Below, piece after piece: positions 6,623 to 14,880 of a stretch of DNA of 64,000 nucleotides. Numbering within the stretch: position 1 is the first letter of the stretch; each line of letters starts with the position of its first letter. This DNA comes from Flavobacteriales bacterium. GTDB lineage: Bacteria > Bacteroidota > Bacteroidia > Flavobacteriales_D > Sanyastnellaceae. The stretch lies in the NCBI GenBank assembly GCA_947456965.1, contig CANGTU010000009.1, positions 1 through 64,000 of the forward strand, read 5' to 3'. The position numbers and the translations under genes are program-made. The notes under the pieces are model-generated. The model was not told where the DNA came from. It did not search any database and saw only the letters and a program-made list of their open reading frames with translations.

Positions 6623-9433
6623 TTACAACGTCTGCTTCACCTCTACTTCCTCAAACGACTCCACGAGGTCGCCTACCTTGATATCATTGAACTTGTCAAT
6701 GTTCAATCCGCACTCGTATCCCTTCAGTACTTCTTTCACGTCGTCCTTGAATCTCTTCAGTGAGCCCAGCACACCGGTGTAGATCACGATGCCGTCGCGG
6801 ATAATCCGGACCTTATTGTTGCGGCTGAGCTTGCCGTCGAGCACGAAGCAACCGGCCACGGTGCCTACCTTGGTGATGCGGAATACCTCTCGGATCTCAG
6901 CGGTACCGGTAATCTGCTCCTCGATCTTGGCGGAGAGCATGCCTTCCATGGCCTCCCTGATTTCTTCGATGGCCTTGTAGATGATGGAATACAGGCGAAT
7001 CTGAATTTCTTCAGTCTCGGCGAGCTTCCGCGCTCCGGAACTCGGGCGTACCTGGAATCCCACGATGATGGCATCGGAGGCCGAGGCAAGCAGGACATCG
7101 CTCTCGGAAATCTGGCCCACGCCCTTGTGGATAATATTGACCTGAATCTTGTCGGTTGACAATTTCTGCAATGAATCGGTCAACGCTTCCACTGAGCCGT
7201 CCACGTCACCCTTCACGATGAGGTTGAGCTCCTTAAAGTCACCCAGCGCAATGCGTCGTCCAATTTCCTCTATCGTGAGGTGCTTCTTGGTGCGCACACT
7301 TTGCTCGCGCTGAAGTTGCTGACGCTTGGTGGCAATATTGCGTGCTTCGCGCTCATCTTCCAGCGCAAAGATTTTGTCACCGGCATTCGGCGCTCCCTCA
7401 AATCCAAGAAGGGATACCGGCGTGGCCGGGCCGGCTTCCGTGATCTTACCCCCTCGTTCATTGAACATGGCCTTCACACGACCGCTCCACTGACCCGCGA
7501 GGATTGGATCTCCTACGCGGAGCGTACCACCTGATACCAGGACCGTAGTAATGTAGCCACGGCCCTTATCCAGCGATGATTCAATCACCGTTCCTACAGC
7601 CCGCTTATTCGGATTGGCTTTAAGGTCCAGGAGTTCAGCCTCAAGCAAGATTTTCTCCAGGAGCTTGTCCACATTCAACCCTTTCTTGGCAGCCACTTCC
7701 TGGCTCTGAAACTTACCGCCCCACTCTTCTACGAGGATATTCATCGCAGAGAGCTGCTCGCGGATACGATCAGGATTCGCACCATCTTTATCAATCTTGT
7801 TGATCGCGAAGATCATCGGCACTCCTGCGGCCTGCGCGTGGCTGATGGCTTCACGGGTCTGCGGCATGACGTTGTCATCCGCAGCAATCACGATAATTGC
7901 AAGGTCCGTGACCTGTGCACCGCGTGCACGCATCGCAGTAAACGCTTCGTGGCCGGGAGTATCGAGGAATGTGATCCGCTTGCCGTTCGGTAATTGTACG
8001 CTGTATGCACCAATGTGCTGCGTGATGCCGCCGGCTTCGCCTGCAACCACATTGGCATTTCGGATAAAGTCGAGCAGCGAGGTCTTACCATGGTCAACGT
8101 GACCCATGACGGTCACAACAGGCGGGCGGGCCTGAAGGTCCTCAGCACGATCTTCTTCCTCCATTACGGCCTCGGTCACTTCTGCGCTCACAAACTCGAC
8201 CGTGAAGCCAAACTCTTCGGCGATGATGTGAATGGTTTCAGCATCGAGCCGCTGATTGATCGAGGCGAAGATGCCAAGCTGCATGCAGACCTGAATAATC
8301 TCTGTGGGCTGGCGGTTCATCATAGTGGCCAACTCCGATACGGTTACAAATTCAGTGAGCTTAAGCACCGAACTCATTTCCTGCTCGCGGAGGAGTTGCT
8401 CTTCCTGACGTCGCGCTACCTGATCGCGTTTTTCACGGCGGAGTTTGGAAGTCCTCGACTTACCACCTCCACCAAGGCGGGCGAGGGTTTCGCGAATTTT
8501 ATTCTGTATCTGTTGCTCATTGATTGCCGGAGTAGCTGGCTGAGGTGCAGCGGGCTTGTTGCGGTTCTGGCGACGGTCAATCTCCTGTTGGCGGTTAATG
8601 TCAACTTTGGACACCCTCTTGCGCTTGCGCTTCTCCTTATCGTCAGCTGCAGAATCTTTCTTCTTTTCAGGTGCTGCAGGAAGATCAATCTTACCCACCA
8701 TCTTCGGGCCGGTGAGCTTGTCCACTTTAACGCGGATCAGCTCCTTCTCTTCAGGAACGGGAGCAGGGGCAGGGGCAGGGGCTTCAGGTTCTGCCTGCGG
8801 GGCTACTGCGGCGGCAGGGGCTGGTTCAACCGGTGGCTCTTCTTTCTTTTTCTTTACCCCTTTGGATTTGGGTTTCGAAAGGGCGTCGAGGTCAATCTTG
8901 CCAACGACTTTTACCTCGCCCGGTGTTGCAGCAGGGGCGGCTTGCGGTTCTTCCGCCGGAGTTTCTGCGGCAGGTTCGGCCTTTTTGCGCGTCGTTTTCT
9001 TCCTGGCAGTTTCGGCTTCTTCAGTCGCTTCGGTCGCTTCTTGAGCTGGAGCAGAAGCGGGCGCTGGTACTGCGGCTGCCGGTTTTTTACCTGCTTCTTT
9101 GGCGGCCTCCTTGGCCCGGCGGAACTGGGAGAAGTCAATTTCAGGCTCCTCGTCTTCGCGGGATCCGGTGCGGCCTTTCTTCTTGTCCTCGAGTGTGATC
9201 GTCTCGCGGGCCTCACGAATCTTGCTGGCCACCGCTTCGGTCTTCTCCTTGGCCTGCTGGTCAGAGGCGAACTCATCGAGCAGCATCTGGTAAACCGGTG
9301 GCTCAATCTTGGCCATCGGATTATTCTCCACCTCAATGCCGCGCTTCTTCAGGAAGTCCACAATGGTGTCCTTGCTGACGTTAAGCGTTGCAGCAGCCTT
9401 TCCTAAACGACTGGGTATGGTCTTATCTGTCAT
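6623..9433 (-). CDS. infB: Translation initiation factor IF-2
   Basis: The 936-residue protein delivers fMet-tRNA to the 30S subunit and promotes subunit joining. An IF2-N winged segment ([23 protein letters not shown]) begins at residue 10. A long low-complexity Ala/Pro/Glu/Lys linker runs from about 65 to 340, a second IF2-N-like region spans about 350-420, and the GTPase domain begins with [11 protein letters not shown] (G1, about 446), then DTPGHEAF (G3) and NKIDK (G4). The C-terminal domains II, III and IV end at EVKQTL. The length is normal for Bacteroidota, where the linker is large. It is the last gene of rimP-nusA-infB, 92 bp after nusA. Start ATG 9,433 gives the expected MTDKT-type N terminus. 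Confidence 0.97.
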   Translation of the reverse strand: MTDKTIPSRLGKAAATLNVSKDTIVDFLKKRGIEVENNPMAKIEPPVYQMLLDEFASDQQAKEKTEAVASKIREARETITLEDKKKGRTGSREDEEPEIDFSQFRRAKEAAKEAGKKPAAAVPAPASAPAQEATEATEEAETARKKTTRKKAEPAAETPAEEPQAAPAATPGEVKVVGKIDLDALSKPKSKGVKKKKEEPPVEPAPAAAVAPQAEPEAPAPAPAPVPEEKELIRVKVDKLTGPKMVGKIDLPAAPEKKKDSAADDKEKRKRKRVSKVDINRQQEIDRRQNRNKPAAPQPATPAINEQQIQNKIRETLARLGGGGKSRTSKLRREKRDQVARRQEEQLLREQEMSSVLKLTEFVTVSELATMMNRQPTEIIQVCMQLGIFASINQRLDAETIHIIAEEFGFTVEFVSAEVTEAVMEEEDRAEDLQARPPVVTVMGHVDHGKTSLLDFIRNANVVAGEAGGITQHIGAYSVQLPNGKRITFLDTPGHEAFTAMRARGAQVTDLAIIVIAADDNVMPQTREAISHAQAAGVPMIFAINKIDKDGANPDRIREQLSAMNILVEEWGGKFQSQEVAAKKGLNVDKLLEKILLEAELLDLKANPNKRAVGTVIESSLDKGRGYITTVLVSGGTLRVGDPILAGQWSGRVKAMFNERGGKITEAGPATPVSLLGFEGAPNAGDKIFALEDEREARNIATKRQQLQREQSVRTKKHLTIEEIGRRIALGDFKELNLIVKGDVDGSVEALTDSLQKLSTDKIQVNIIHKGVGQISESDVLLASASDAIIVGFQVRPSSGARKLAETEEIQIRLYSIIYKAIEEIREAMEGMLSAKIEEQITGTAEIREVFRITKVGTVAGCFVLDGKLSRNNKVRIIRDGIVIYTGVLGSLKRFKDDVKEVLKGYECGLNIDKFNDIKVGDLVESFEEVEVKQTL

Positions 9434-9525
9434 GTTCTATTCGGGGCCAATGCCGGCAGGGCCGGTTCGGCAATCTAACCTTTTTTCGCCTCAGCTATCC
9501 GGATTTCTGCCGGAACACCTCAGCC

Positions 9526-10761
9526 TTATTCAAATTCCTCGCGAAGAATGCGCAACACTTCGGTGATGGTCTCTTCCTCGAGGTCCGTTCGCTTCACCAG
9601 ATCATCCTTCGGTATGTCCAGCACAGAGCGGGCAGTATCGCATCCGATGGACTTCAGTTCATCAATGATCCAGCTGTCAATCTCGTCAGAAAATTCATCG
9701 AGATCCACATCGTCAATATCCGCCTCTGTTTCCCTGTACACATCAATATCGAATCCGGTGAGGCGTCCGGCCAGACGGATATTATGTCCACCCTTACCAA
9801 TGGCGAGTGACACCTGATCGGGCTTAAGGAACACGTCGGCCTTCGCGTTATCACGATCCAGGTTGATACTGCTGATCTTGGCCGGAGCAAGGGCGCGGGT
9901 AATCAGGAGTTGGTCGTTGCTTGTGAACTGAATCACGTCAATGTTCTCGTTGCGCAACTCCCGCACAATACTGTGAATGCGCGATCCTTTCATACCTACA
10001 CAGGCTCCTACCGGATCGATGCGGTCATCGTAGCTCTCGACAGCCACCTTGGCGCGCTCGCCGGGCTCTCGTACGATCTTTTTGATCGTGATCAGGCCAT
10101 CAAAGACCTCAGGCACTTCTTGTTCAAAGAGCTTCTCGAGGAATTCAGGTGCCGTGCGGCTGAGGATAATCTGCGGGCTGTTGTTGCGCAGATCAACCTT
10201 GTACACAACCGCTCGGATGGTGTCGCCCTTCTTGTAGTGATCGCTCGGTATCTGTTGATCCTTTGGCAGGATGAGTTCATTATCCTCGTCATCCAGCACA
10301 AGAATCTCCTTACGCCAGACCTGATACACTTCACCGGTGATGATTTCTCCGACACGTTCCTTATACTTCTGGTAGATGTGGTCTTTCTCCAGCTCCTGGA
10401 TACGCGCCTGAAGGTTCTGTCGCATAGCCAGAACATTGCGACGACCGAAATCCTCAATCTTGATCTCCTCGATAAGTTCTTCCCCTACTTCAAGGTCGGG
10501 CACCACCTTGTTGGCCATGCTCACTTCAATCTGAGCAACCTCGTCGTCGAGCTCTCCATCGGGAACAATCTCGCGGGTTCTCCAGATCTCGAGGTCACCC
10601 CGGTCTGCATTGATGACTATGTCGAATCCATCGTCAGCGCCCCAGCGCTTGATGATCATGTTGCGGAACACATCGGCCAGGATATTGGTCATGGTTTCCC
10701 GGTCAATGTTCTTGAAGTCCTTGAATTCACCGAAGGACTCCACCAGATTTACGCCTTTCAT
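9526..10761 (-). CDS. nusA: Transcription termination/antitermination factor NusA
   Basis: This 411-residue protein binds RNA polymerase and modulates pausing, termination and antitermination. The N-terminal RNAP-binding domain spans about 1-130. An S1 domain (about 135-205) includes ITGEVYQVWRKEILV. Two KH domains include VGACVGMKGSRIHSIVRELR and VSLAIGKGGHNIRLAGRLTG, both with the GXXG loop. A short acidic, helix-hairpin-helix-like tail follows. It lacks the long duplicated C-terminal AR repeats of the E. coli protein, as is common outside Gammaproteobacteria. It lies 15 bp downstream of rimP and upstream of infB, the classical operon. Expression may be influenced by the terminator-like hairpin ahead of rimP. 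Confidence 0.97.
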   Translation of the reverse strand: MKGVNLVESFGEFKDFKNIDRETMTNILADVFRNMIIKRWGADDGFDIVINADRGDLEIWRTREIVPDGELDDEVAQIEVSMANKVVPDLEVGEELIEEIKIEDFGRRNVLAMRQNLQARIQELEKDHIYQKYKERVGEIITGEVYQVWRKEILVLDDEDNELILPKDQQIPSDHYKKGDTIRAVVYKVDLRNNSPQIILSRTAPEFLEKLFEQEVPEVFDGLITIKKIVREPGERAKVAVESYDDRIDPVGACVGMKGSRIHSIVRELRNENIDVIQFTSNDQLLITRALAPAKISSINLDRDNAKADVFLKPDQVSLAIGKGGHNIRLAGRLTGFDIDVYRETEADIDDVDLDEFSDEIDSWIIDELKSIGCDTARSVLDIPKDDLVKRTDLEEETITEVLRILREEFE

Positions 10762-10776
10762 TGCGAAAAGAGGGTT

Positions 10777-11247
10777 TTATTTGAAGGTGATCACAATTTT
10801 GGTTTCCTGTATGTGCTCATAGCTGAGGTCCACGGGGACGAGGGTTTTTTTCTTCCCTTTTTTGCCCGGAACCTCGAGCTTCTGCTCCGTAATAACCGTG
10901 ATGCCAGACTCGTCTGCCCGCTCCAGTGGTCCTTCCCACACCTGACCGTCCGACGTAGTCACCTGGATTTTTCGGCCTACATTCTTCAGGTACTGGCGGT
11001 GCACGCGCAGCGGTCGTCCTACTCCGGGCGACGATACCTCGAGCGAAAAGTCCTCCACCTCCCGGTCCAGACCGTGTTCAATGAACCGGCTGACCTGCTT
11101 GCAGTCATCAATGGTGAGCCCACTGTCCCGGTCGAGCAATACCTCAATCTTGTTTCCGGGTCGCACCGAAACGTCCACGATGAACATGTCCGTCCCCGCC
11201 ATCTTTTCTTCGGCCAGCGCTCGTACCTGTGCTTCCGTAATCATCAC
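10777..11247 (-). CDS. rimP: Ribosome maturation factor RimP
   Basis: The 156-residue protein is needed for 30S maturation. It shows the two-domain layout of the family: an N-terminal alpha/beta part with VEVLLDRD-like IEVLLDRDSGLTIDDCKQVS (about 32-51) and LEVSSPGVGRPL at about 67-78, then a C-terminal Sm-like beta barrel with KIQVTTSDGQVWEGPL. It is the first gene of the rimP-nusA-infB operon. The start could be either of two adjacent Met codons (MMIT); the upstream one is used here. Its length is typical. Confidence 0.95.
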   Translation of the reverse strand: MMITEAQVRALAEEKMAGTDMFIVDVSVRPGNKIEVLLDRDSGLTIDDCKQVSRFIEHGLDREVEDFSLEVSSPGVGRPLRVHRQYLKNVGRKIQVTTSDGQVWEGPLERADESGITVITEQKLEVPGKKGKKKTLVPVDLSYEHIQETKIVITFK

Positions 11248-11288
11248 GTTTCCAACGCTTCAGGGCTCTTTCATAAACCTGACGGCAA

Positions 11289-11314
11289 TAAAAAGAGGGG
11301 CTTTTGACCCCTCT
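11289..11314 (-). terminator. Intrinsic terminator in the rimP leader (possible attenuator)
   Basis: On the minus strand a 7-bp stem AGAGGGG/CCCCTCT with a 7-base loop is followed by TTTTTATTG. The hairpin lies 42 bases upstream of the rimP start, with no minus-strand gene before it, so it falls inside the probable leader of the rimP-nusA-infB transcript. Confidence 0.65.
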
Positions 11315-11344
11315 CCCGACGATTATTCAGTGCCTAAAGCGCTG

Positions 11345-11375
11345 CGAATGTAGGGCTTTTTTATGGTGCCGGCAA
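11345..11375 (-). promoter_or_regulatory. Candidate promoter of rimP-nusA-infB
   Basis: On the minus strand TTG (11,375-11,373) is followed after 20 bases by TACATTCG (11,352-11,345), close to the Bacteroidota pattern TTTG-N19-TAnnTTTG. It would start a leader of roughly 90 bases containing the terminator hairpin. Confidence 0.4.
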
Positions 11376-11436
11376 GTGGTTCTGTTGACAACTAAGCCCC
11401 CGGTGCCCGGCACACCGGCTTTTCTTTGCGTCTGAA

Positions 11437-12747
11437 ATGTCACAGGATATGAATGTTCTGGTGCTCGGATCAGGCGGTCGTGAGCATGCCCTGGCCTGGA
11501 AAATTGCTCAGAGCTCCTTGCTGTCTAATCTCTGGATCGCTCCAGGCAATGCGGGTACGGCGGGGGTCGGAACCAACGTGAACCTGAATCCGGAAGAGTT
11601 CAAGGCCGTCAGGAAGTTTGTGCTCGATCATAAAGTCAATTTGGTGGTGGTGGGCCCGGAAGGCCCGCTCGTAGCCGGTATCGTGGATTTTTTCAAGGCT
11701 GACAAGGCACTGGCGGGCATACCGGTTATCGGCCCTGACGCCCACGCAGCCCGCCTGGAAGGGAGCAAGTCGTTCGCCAAAGCCTTTATGGCTCGTCATG
11801 GAATTCCTACCGCCCGGTATCAGGCTTTTTCAGCCGATCAAACCGATCAGGCCATCGGCTTTCTCAATACACTGAAGCCTCCTTATGTGCTCAAGGCCGA
11901 CGGTCTCGCCGCCGGTAAAGGGGTAGTTATCCTGGAAAGTCGGGATGAAGCCGAGCGTGAACTGCGGGAAATGCTCCAGGACGCGAAGTTCGGCGAGGCC
12001 AGCCGCACCGTGGTGATCGAGGAATTCCTCAAAGGAATCGAGTGTTCGGTTTTTATTCTCACCGATGGGGACTCATATAGAATTCTGCCTGAGGCGAAGG
12101 ACTATAAGCGCATTGGTGAGGGCGATACGGGCCCCAATACCGGCGGAATGGGCGCAGTTTCACCCGTGCCTTTCTGTACGCCTGAGTTTATGGATAAGGT
12201 GGAAACGCAAGTAATCATTCCGACCATGAAAGGCCTGCGGGCTGAAGGTATCCGCTACATGGGTTTTATCTTCTTCGGACTGATCCGCGTAGGGCAGGAT
12301 CCATATGTCATTGAGTATAACTGCCGCATGGGTGATCCCGAAACGGAAGTGGTCATTCCCCGGATCAAGTCGGATCTGCTGCACCTGCTCGACAGCACAG
12401 CAAACGGCACGCTCTCGGAATGTGATCTGGAAGTGGATGACCGTGTGGCTGCAACCGTGATGCTCGTATCTGGCGGATATCCGGGAGAGTATGAAAAAGG
12501 CAAAAAGATCAGCGGCCTTGCGGATGTGGACGAACGGAGCATGGTGTTCCATGCTGGCACACGACAGGCCGGGGATCAGGTGGTAACCGCGGGTGGACGT
12601 GTTCTCGCAGTGACTTCACTCGGCTCGGATGCCCACGACGCGCTGCTGGCGTCCTATTTCAACGTCCAGCGAATCCAATACTCAGGAAAGAATTTCAGAA
12701 AGGATATCGGCGCCGACCTCGAAGTGATCGGCAAGAAGGGAAGATAA
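11437..12747 (+). CDS. purD: Phosphoribosylamine-glycine ligase PurD
   Basis: The 436-residue enzyme joins glycine to 5-phosphoribosylamine with ATP to give GAR, the second step of purine synthesis. The N domain starts MNVLVLGSGGREHALAWKIAQS. The ATP-grasp core includes VLKADGLAAGKGV (about 148-160), GPNTGGMGAVSP and YNCRMGDPETEVV. The C-terminal domain ends near GADLEVIGKKGR. Two in-frame starts exist (MSQDMNVL); the upstream ATG is used. It diverges from rimP and meets a small minus-strand membrane gene tail to tail with no gap. purQ lies one gene further on, so this is a purine locus. A weak TTCTTTGC element sits just upstream of the start. Confidence 0.97.
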   Translation: MSQDMNVLVLGSGGREHALAWKIAQSSLLSNLWIAPGNAGTAGVGTNVNLNPEEFKAVRKFVLDHKVNLVVVGPEGPLVAGIVDFFKADKALAGIPVIGPDAHAARLEGSKSFAKAFMARHGIPTARYQAFSADQTDQAIGFLNTLKPPYVLKADGLAAGKGVVILESRDEAERELREMLQDAKFGEASRTVVIEEFLKGIECSVFILTDGDSYRILPEAKDYKRIGEGDTGPNTGGMGAVSPVPFCTPEFMDKVETQVIIPTMKGLRAEGIRYMGFIFFGLIRVGQDPYVIEYNCRMGDPETEVVIPRIKSDLLHLLDSTANGTLSECDLEVDDRVAATVMLVSGGYPGEYEKGKKISGLADVDERSMVFHAGTRQAGDQVVTAGGRVLAVTSLGSDAHDALLASYFNVQRIQYSGKNFRKDIGADLEVIGKKGR

Positions 12748-12936
12748 TCAGATGATTCCGCCTTCCCGCTCGGCCTTCTGGGTAAAACGCTTCTGCATGC
12801 GCAACCAGATGGCAATGCCCACAAAACCTCCTGCAATACAAATCCAGTTGAACGTGCCAGCCATGGGCACGAGGAGGTTTTCAAACGTCCAGGTAAGGAA
12901 GTCGGCGATCGGGTAAAGGATGCTCTGCAGGTTCAT
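12748..12936 (-). CDS. Small conserved membrane protein (DUF6341-like)
   Basis: This 62-residue protein has one clear hydrophobic segment (about 27-45, FNWICIAGGFVGIAIWL) followed by a basic tail. Its start, MNLQSILYPIADFLTWTFENLLVP, resembles short proteins found next to purD in Flavobacteriia (DUF6341, sometimes mis-annotated as uroporphyrinogen decarboxylase). The function is unknown. Its stop abuts the purD stop. Conservation of this neighbourhood, together with the DUF6427-like gene to its right, supports a real gene despite its size. The family assignment is from memory of the context and is less certain than the coding call. Confidence 0.7.
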   Translation of the reverse strand: MNLQSILYPIADFLTWTFENLLVPMAGTFNWICIAGGFVGIAIWLRMQKRFTQKAEREGGII

Positions 12937-13020
12937 CAGTGAAAAAAATTGTGCGACAAAAATAGCAATTCATGCTCTTCACGGAAGAGAGGTGGCGCAA
13001 TTTTGTAACAGCCACCGGAT

Positions 13021-14022
13021 ATGCTCCTCCGCCTCTTCACTTCCCGCCAACCGCTCCTTCTGGTGTCCGTTCCCTTGCTGGCCGCCCTCGGACTGCTGCC
13101 GAGGATATGGATCCTGGCTCCCACTGGTGCCGACTGGACGGCTTATCCGGCTGAAGGCTGGATGGCAGCTCTTTGCTCCGGATTGCCCCTGGGCGACGCC
13201 TTGCCCGCCTGGGTGCTTGTGGTTGCAGGGGCACTGAGGGTCAATCAGCTGTTCAACCGCCATCAGTTCTATCCGTCACCAGTTTATATTCCAGCTCTGA
13301 TTTATACCGTTGCGTCCATCGCATTTATGCAGCAGGGATCAGCTCTGCATATCCTCGCTGCCAACCTCTTTATCGTGGCCGGTATTGATTATATTCTTAG
13401 GGTCAGCCGCCAGCCGAGAGTGCTGAACGAATATTTCCGGGGAGGGTTCTGGCTCGGACTGGGGGCATTGCTTTTTCCTCCATTCCTCTTGCTGGGCATC
13501 GCCATGTGGCTGGGCATCGCCTTCCTGAGACCCTTCCAGTGGCGGGAGTACGCTGTGTCTGCTCTGGCATTCGCAGTGCCCTTTATCTGGTGGATCGCCA
13601 TCCTCTTTTTCAATGATCTTACAGAAGATATATGGCTTATAACCAGGCAGATCAATACGCCATGGCTGGCCTGGTGGAAGGGGTCCAACGCCATGTTGCG
13701 CATCGTCTGGATATTCTCCGCAATCTCCTTGCTCTTTGCCATACCCCGGCTGCTCTTTCCAACCGAACGGGCTTCCAACAGAGCCCGAAATCTGGCAGGG
13801 GTATTCCTCTTGTATTTCTTCGTTTCTCTCGCAGCCGTAATCGGAGATGCCTGGCTCACCGGAATCTGGAACCTTACCGCTCTGCTTGTTCCCTTCACGG
13901 TGGCCACGGGCGTGTGGTATGCTCACTATCGCTATTCACTTTTTGCTCCCTTTGTTTTCTACGGATGGCTCCTCTCGTGCATTCTCTACGTGGCGCAATG
14001 CGCCGGTGTCCCGTACCTTTGA
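13021..14022 (+). CDS. Multi-pass membrane protein (DUF6427-like)
   Basis: The 333-residue protein is strongly hydrophobic with about ten predicted transmembrane segments and short loops, among them one rich in Arg (RQPRVLNEYFRGGFW, about 128-142). In flavobacterial genomes a protein of this size and topology (DUF6427) lies next to purD and the DUF6341-type gene, which matches the arrangement here. No catalytic motif is visible and its substrate is unknown. It is divergent from the small membrane gene at 12,748 and ends about 20 bp before purQ, so the two may be co-transcribed. Confidence 0.7.
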   Translation: MLLRLFTSRQPLLLVSVPLLAALGLLPRIWILAPTGADWTAYPAEGWMAALCSGLPLGDALPAWVLVVAGALRVNQLFNRHQFYPSPVYIPALIYTVASIAFMQQGSALHILAANLFIVAGIDYILRVSRQPRVLNEYFRGGFWLGLGALLFPPFLLLGIAMWLGIAFLRPFQWREYAVSALAFAVPFIWWIAILFFNDLTEDIWLITRQINTPWLAWWKGSNAMLRIVWIFSAISLLFAIPRLLFPTERASNRARNLAGVFLLYFFVSLAAVIGDAWLTGIWNLTALLVPFTVATGVWYAHYRYSLFAPFVFYGWLLSCILYVAQCAGVPYL

Positions 14023-14041
14023 ACCACATAATCTCCGGCTC

Positions 14042-14734
14042 ATGAAATTCGGTGTTGTCATATTCCCCGGTAGCAATTGCGATGAGGATCTCGTGTATAC
14101 CATGGGTCATATCCTGCACCAGGATGTAGTCAAGCTCTGGCACAAGGAACGCGATCTTCAGGGCTGCGACTTCATCTTTATCCCCGGTGGATTCTCCTAT
14201 GGCGACTACCTGAGAAGCGGAGCGATCGCGCGCTTTTCACCGATTATGGATGAGGTCATCGCACACGCGAACAAGGGAGGATATGTCATGGGAATATGCA
14301 ATGGATTTCAGATCCTGACAGAAGCGCGCCTCCTTCCTGGGGCACTGCTGCACAATGCCAGCCGGAAGTTTGTCTGCCGGAATGTGTACCTGAAGCCGGA
14401 ATCACGCAGCGCCATCCTGACCGCGTCTCTGGATCACAACAAGGCATTCCGGATTCCCATCGCTCACGGCGAAGGAAACTTCTTTACCTCAGCCGATGAC
14501 CTGAAGCGAATCGAGGATAATGACCAGGTGTTGTTCCGCTATTGCTCCGCTACCGGTGAAGTCACCGAAGAGTCCAATCCCAACGGATCGCTTAGCAATA
14601 TCGCCGGGGTATGCAATACGGGCAAAAATGTATTCGGCATGATGCCTCACCCCGAACGGGCTGCGGATTATGAACTCGACAATACGGATGGCCGCGAAAT
14701 CTTTGAGGCAGCGCTGGCTCTGGTGAAGGCCTGA
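14042..14734 (+). CDS. purQ: Phosphoribosylformylglycinamidine synthase subunit PurQ
   Basis: This 230-residue class I glutamine amidotransferase supplies ammonia for FGAM synthesis in purine synthesis. Seen: start MKFGVVIFPGSNCDEDLVY, the nucleophile elbow GICNGFQIL (Cys near residue 86), the oxyanion region GGFSYGDYLRSG, and the His/Glu pair in MPHPER near 203-207. The frame is open upstream, but the ATG at 14,042 matches the family N terminus. The size corresponds to the small form that works with separate PurS and PurL, neither of which is in the window. It follows the DUF6427-like gene by about 20 bp. Confidence 0.96.
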   Translation: MKFGVVIFPGSNCDEDLVYTMGHILHQDVVKLWHKERDLQGCDFIFIPGGFSYGDYLRSGAIARFSPIMDEVIAHANKGGYVMGICNGFQILTEARLLPGALLHNASRKFVCRNVYLKPESRSAILTASLDHNKAFRIPIAHGEGNFFTSADDLKRIEDNDQVLFRYCSATGEVTEESNPNGSLSNIAGVCNTGKNVFGMMPHPERAADYELDNTDGREIFEAALALVKA

Positions 14735-14775
14735 TCTATATGCGGGCAGATCGAATGCTTCCGGGCGGAATGCAC

Positions 14776-14875
14776 AAAGGAGGTTAAAACAGTTTCCTGC
14801 GGCAATTTCTCTTTCAGACACTGGTTTTCCCCGGGGTCTTGACGAACTTTGACCTCCTGATCCTGTTTAAACAGG
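14776..14875 (+). promoter_or_regulatory. Structured leader upstream of dxs
   Basis: AAAGGAGGTTAAAACAG (14,776-14,792) is nearly complementary to TTTGACCTCCT (14,848-14,858). A perfect 14-bp palindrome CCTGTTTAAACAGG lies at 14,862-14,875, ending 5 bases before the ATG chosen for dxs. The CTGTTTAA part can also pair with TTAAAACAG, so two alternative folds are possible. No known riboswitch family was recognised. Confidence 0.35.
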
Positions 14876-14880
14876 TTCAC

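Noticed and set aside
7994-9406. 470-codon plus-strand frame across infB
   Set aside because: It is antisense to the infB coding sequence, whose long low-complexity linker leaves the opposite frame open.
9910-11307. 465-codon plus-strand frame across nusA and rimP
   Set aside because: It is antisense to two firmly identified genes and shows no family motif.
13847-14041. In-frame extension upstream of purQ
   Set aside because: The family start MKFGVVIFPGSN is at 14,042; the extension overlaps the 3' end of the membrane gene in another frame.
14839-14880. TTG start upstream of dxs
   Set aside because: It adds non-conserved residues and lies inside the inverted-repeat leader; ATG 14,881 is more plausible.
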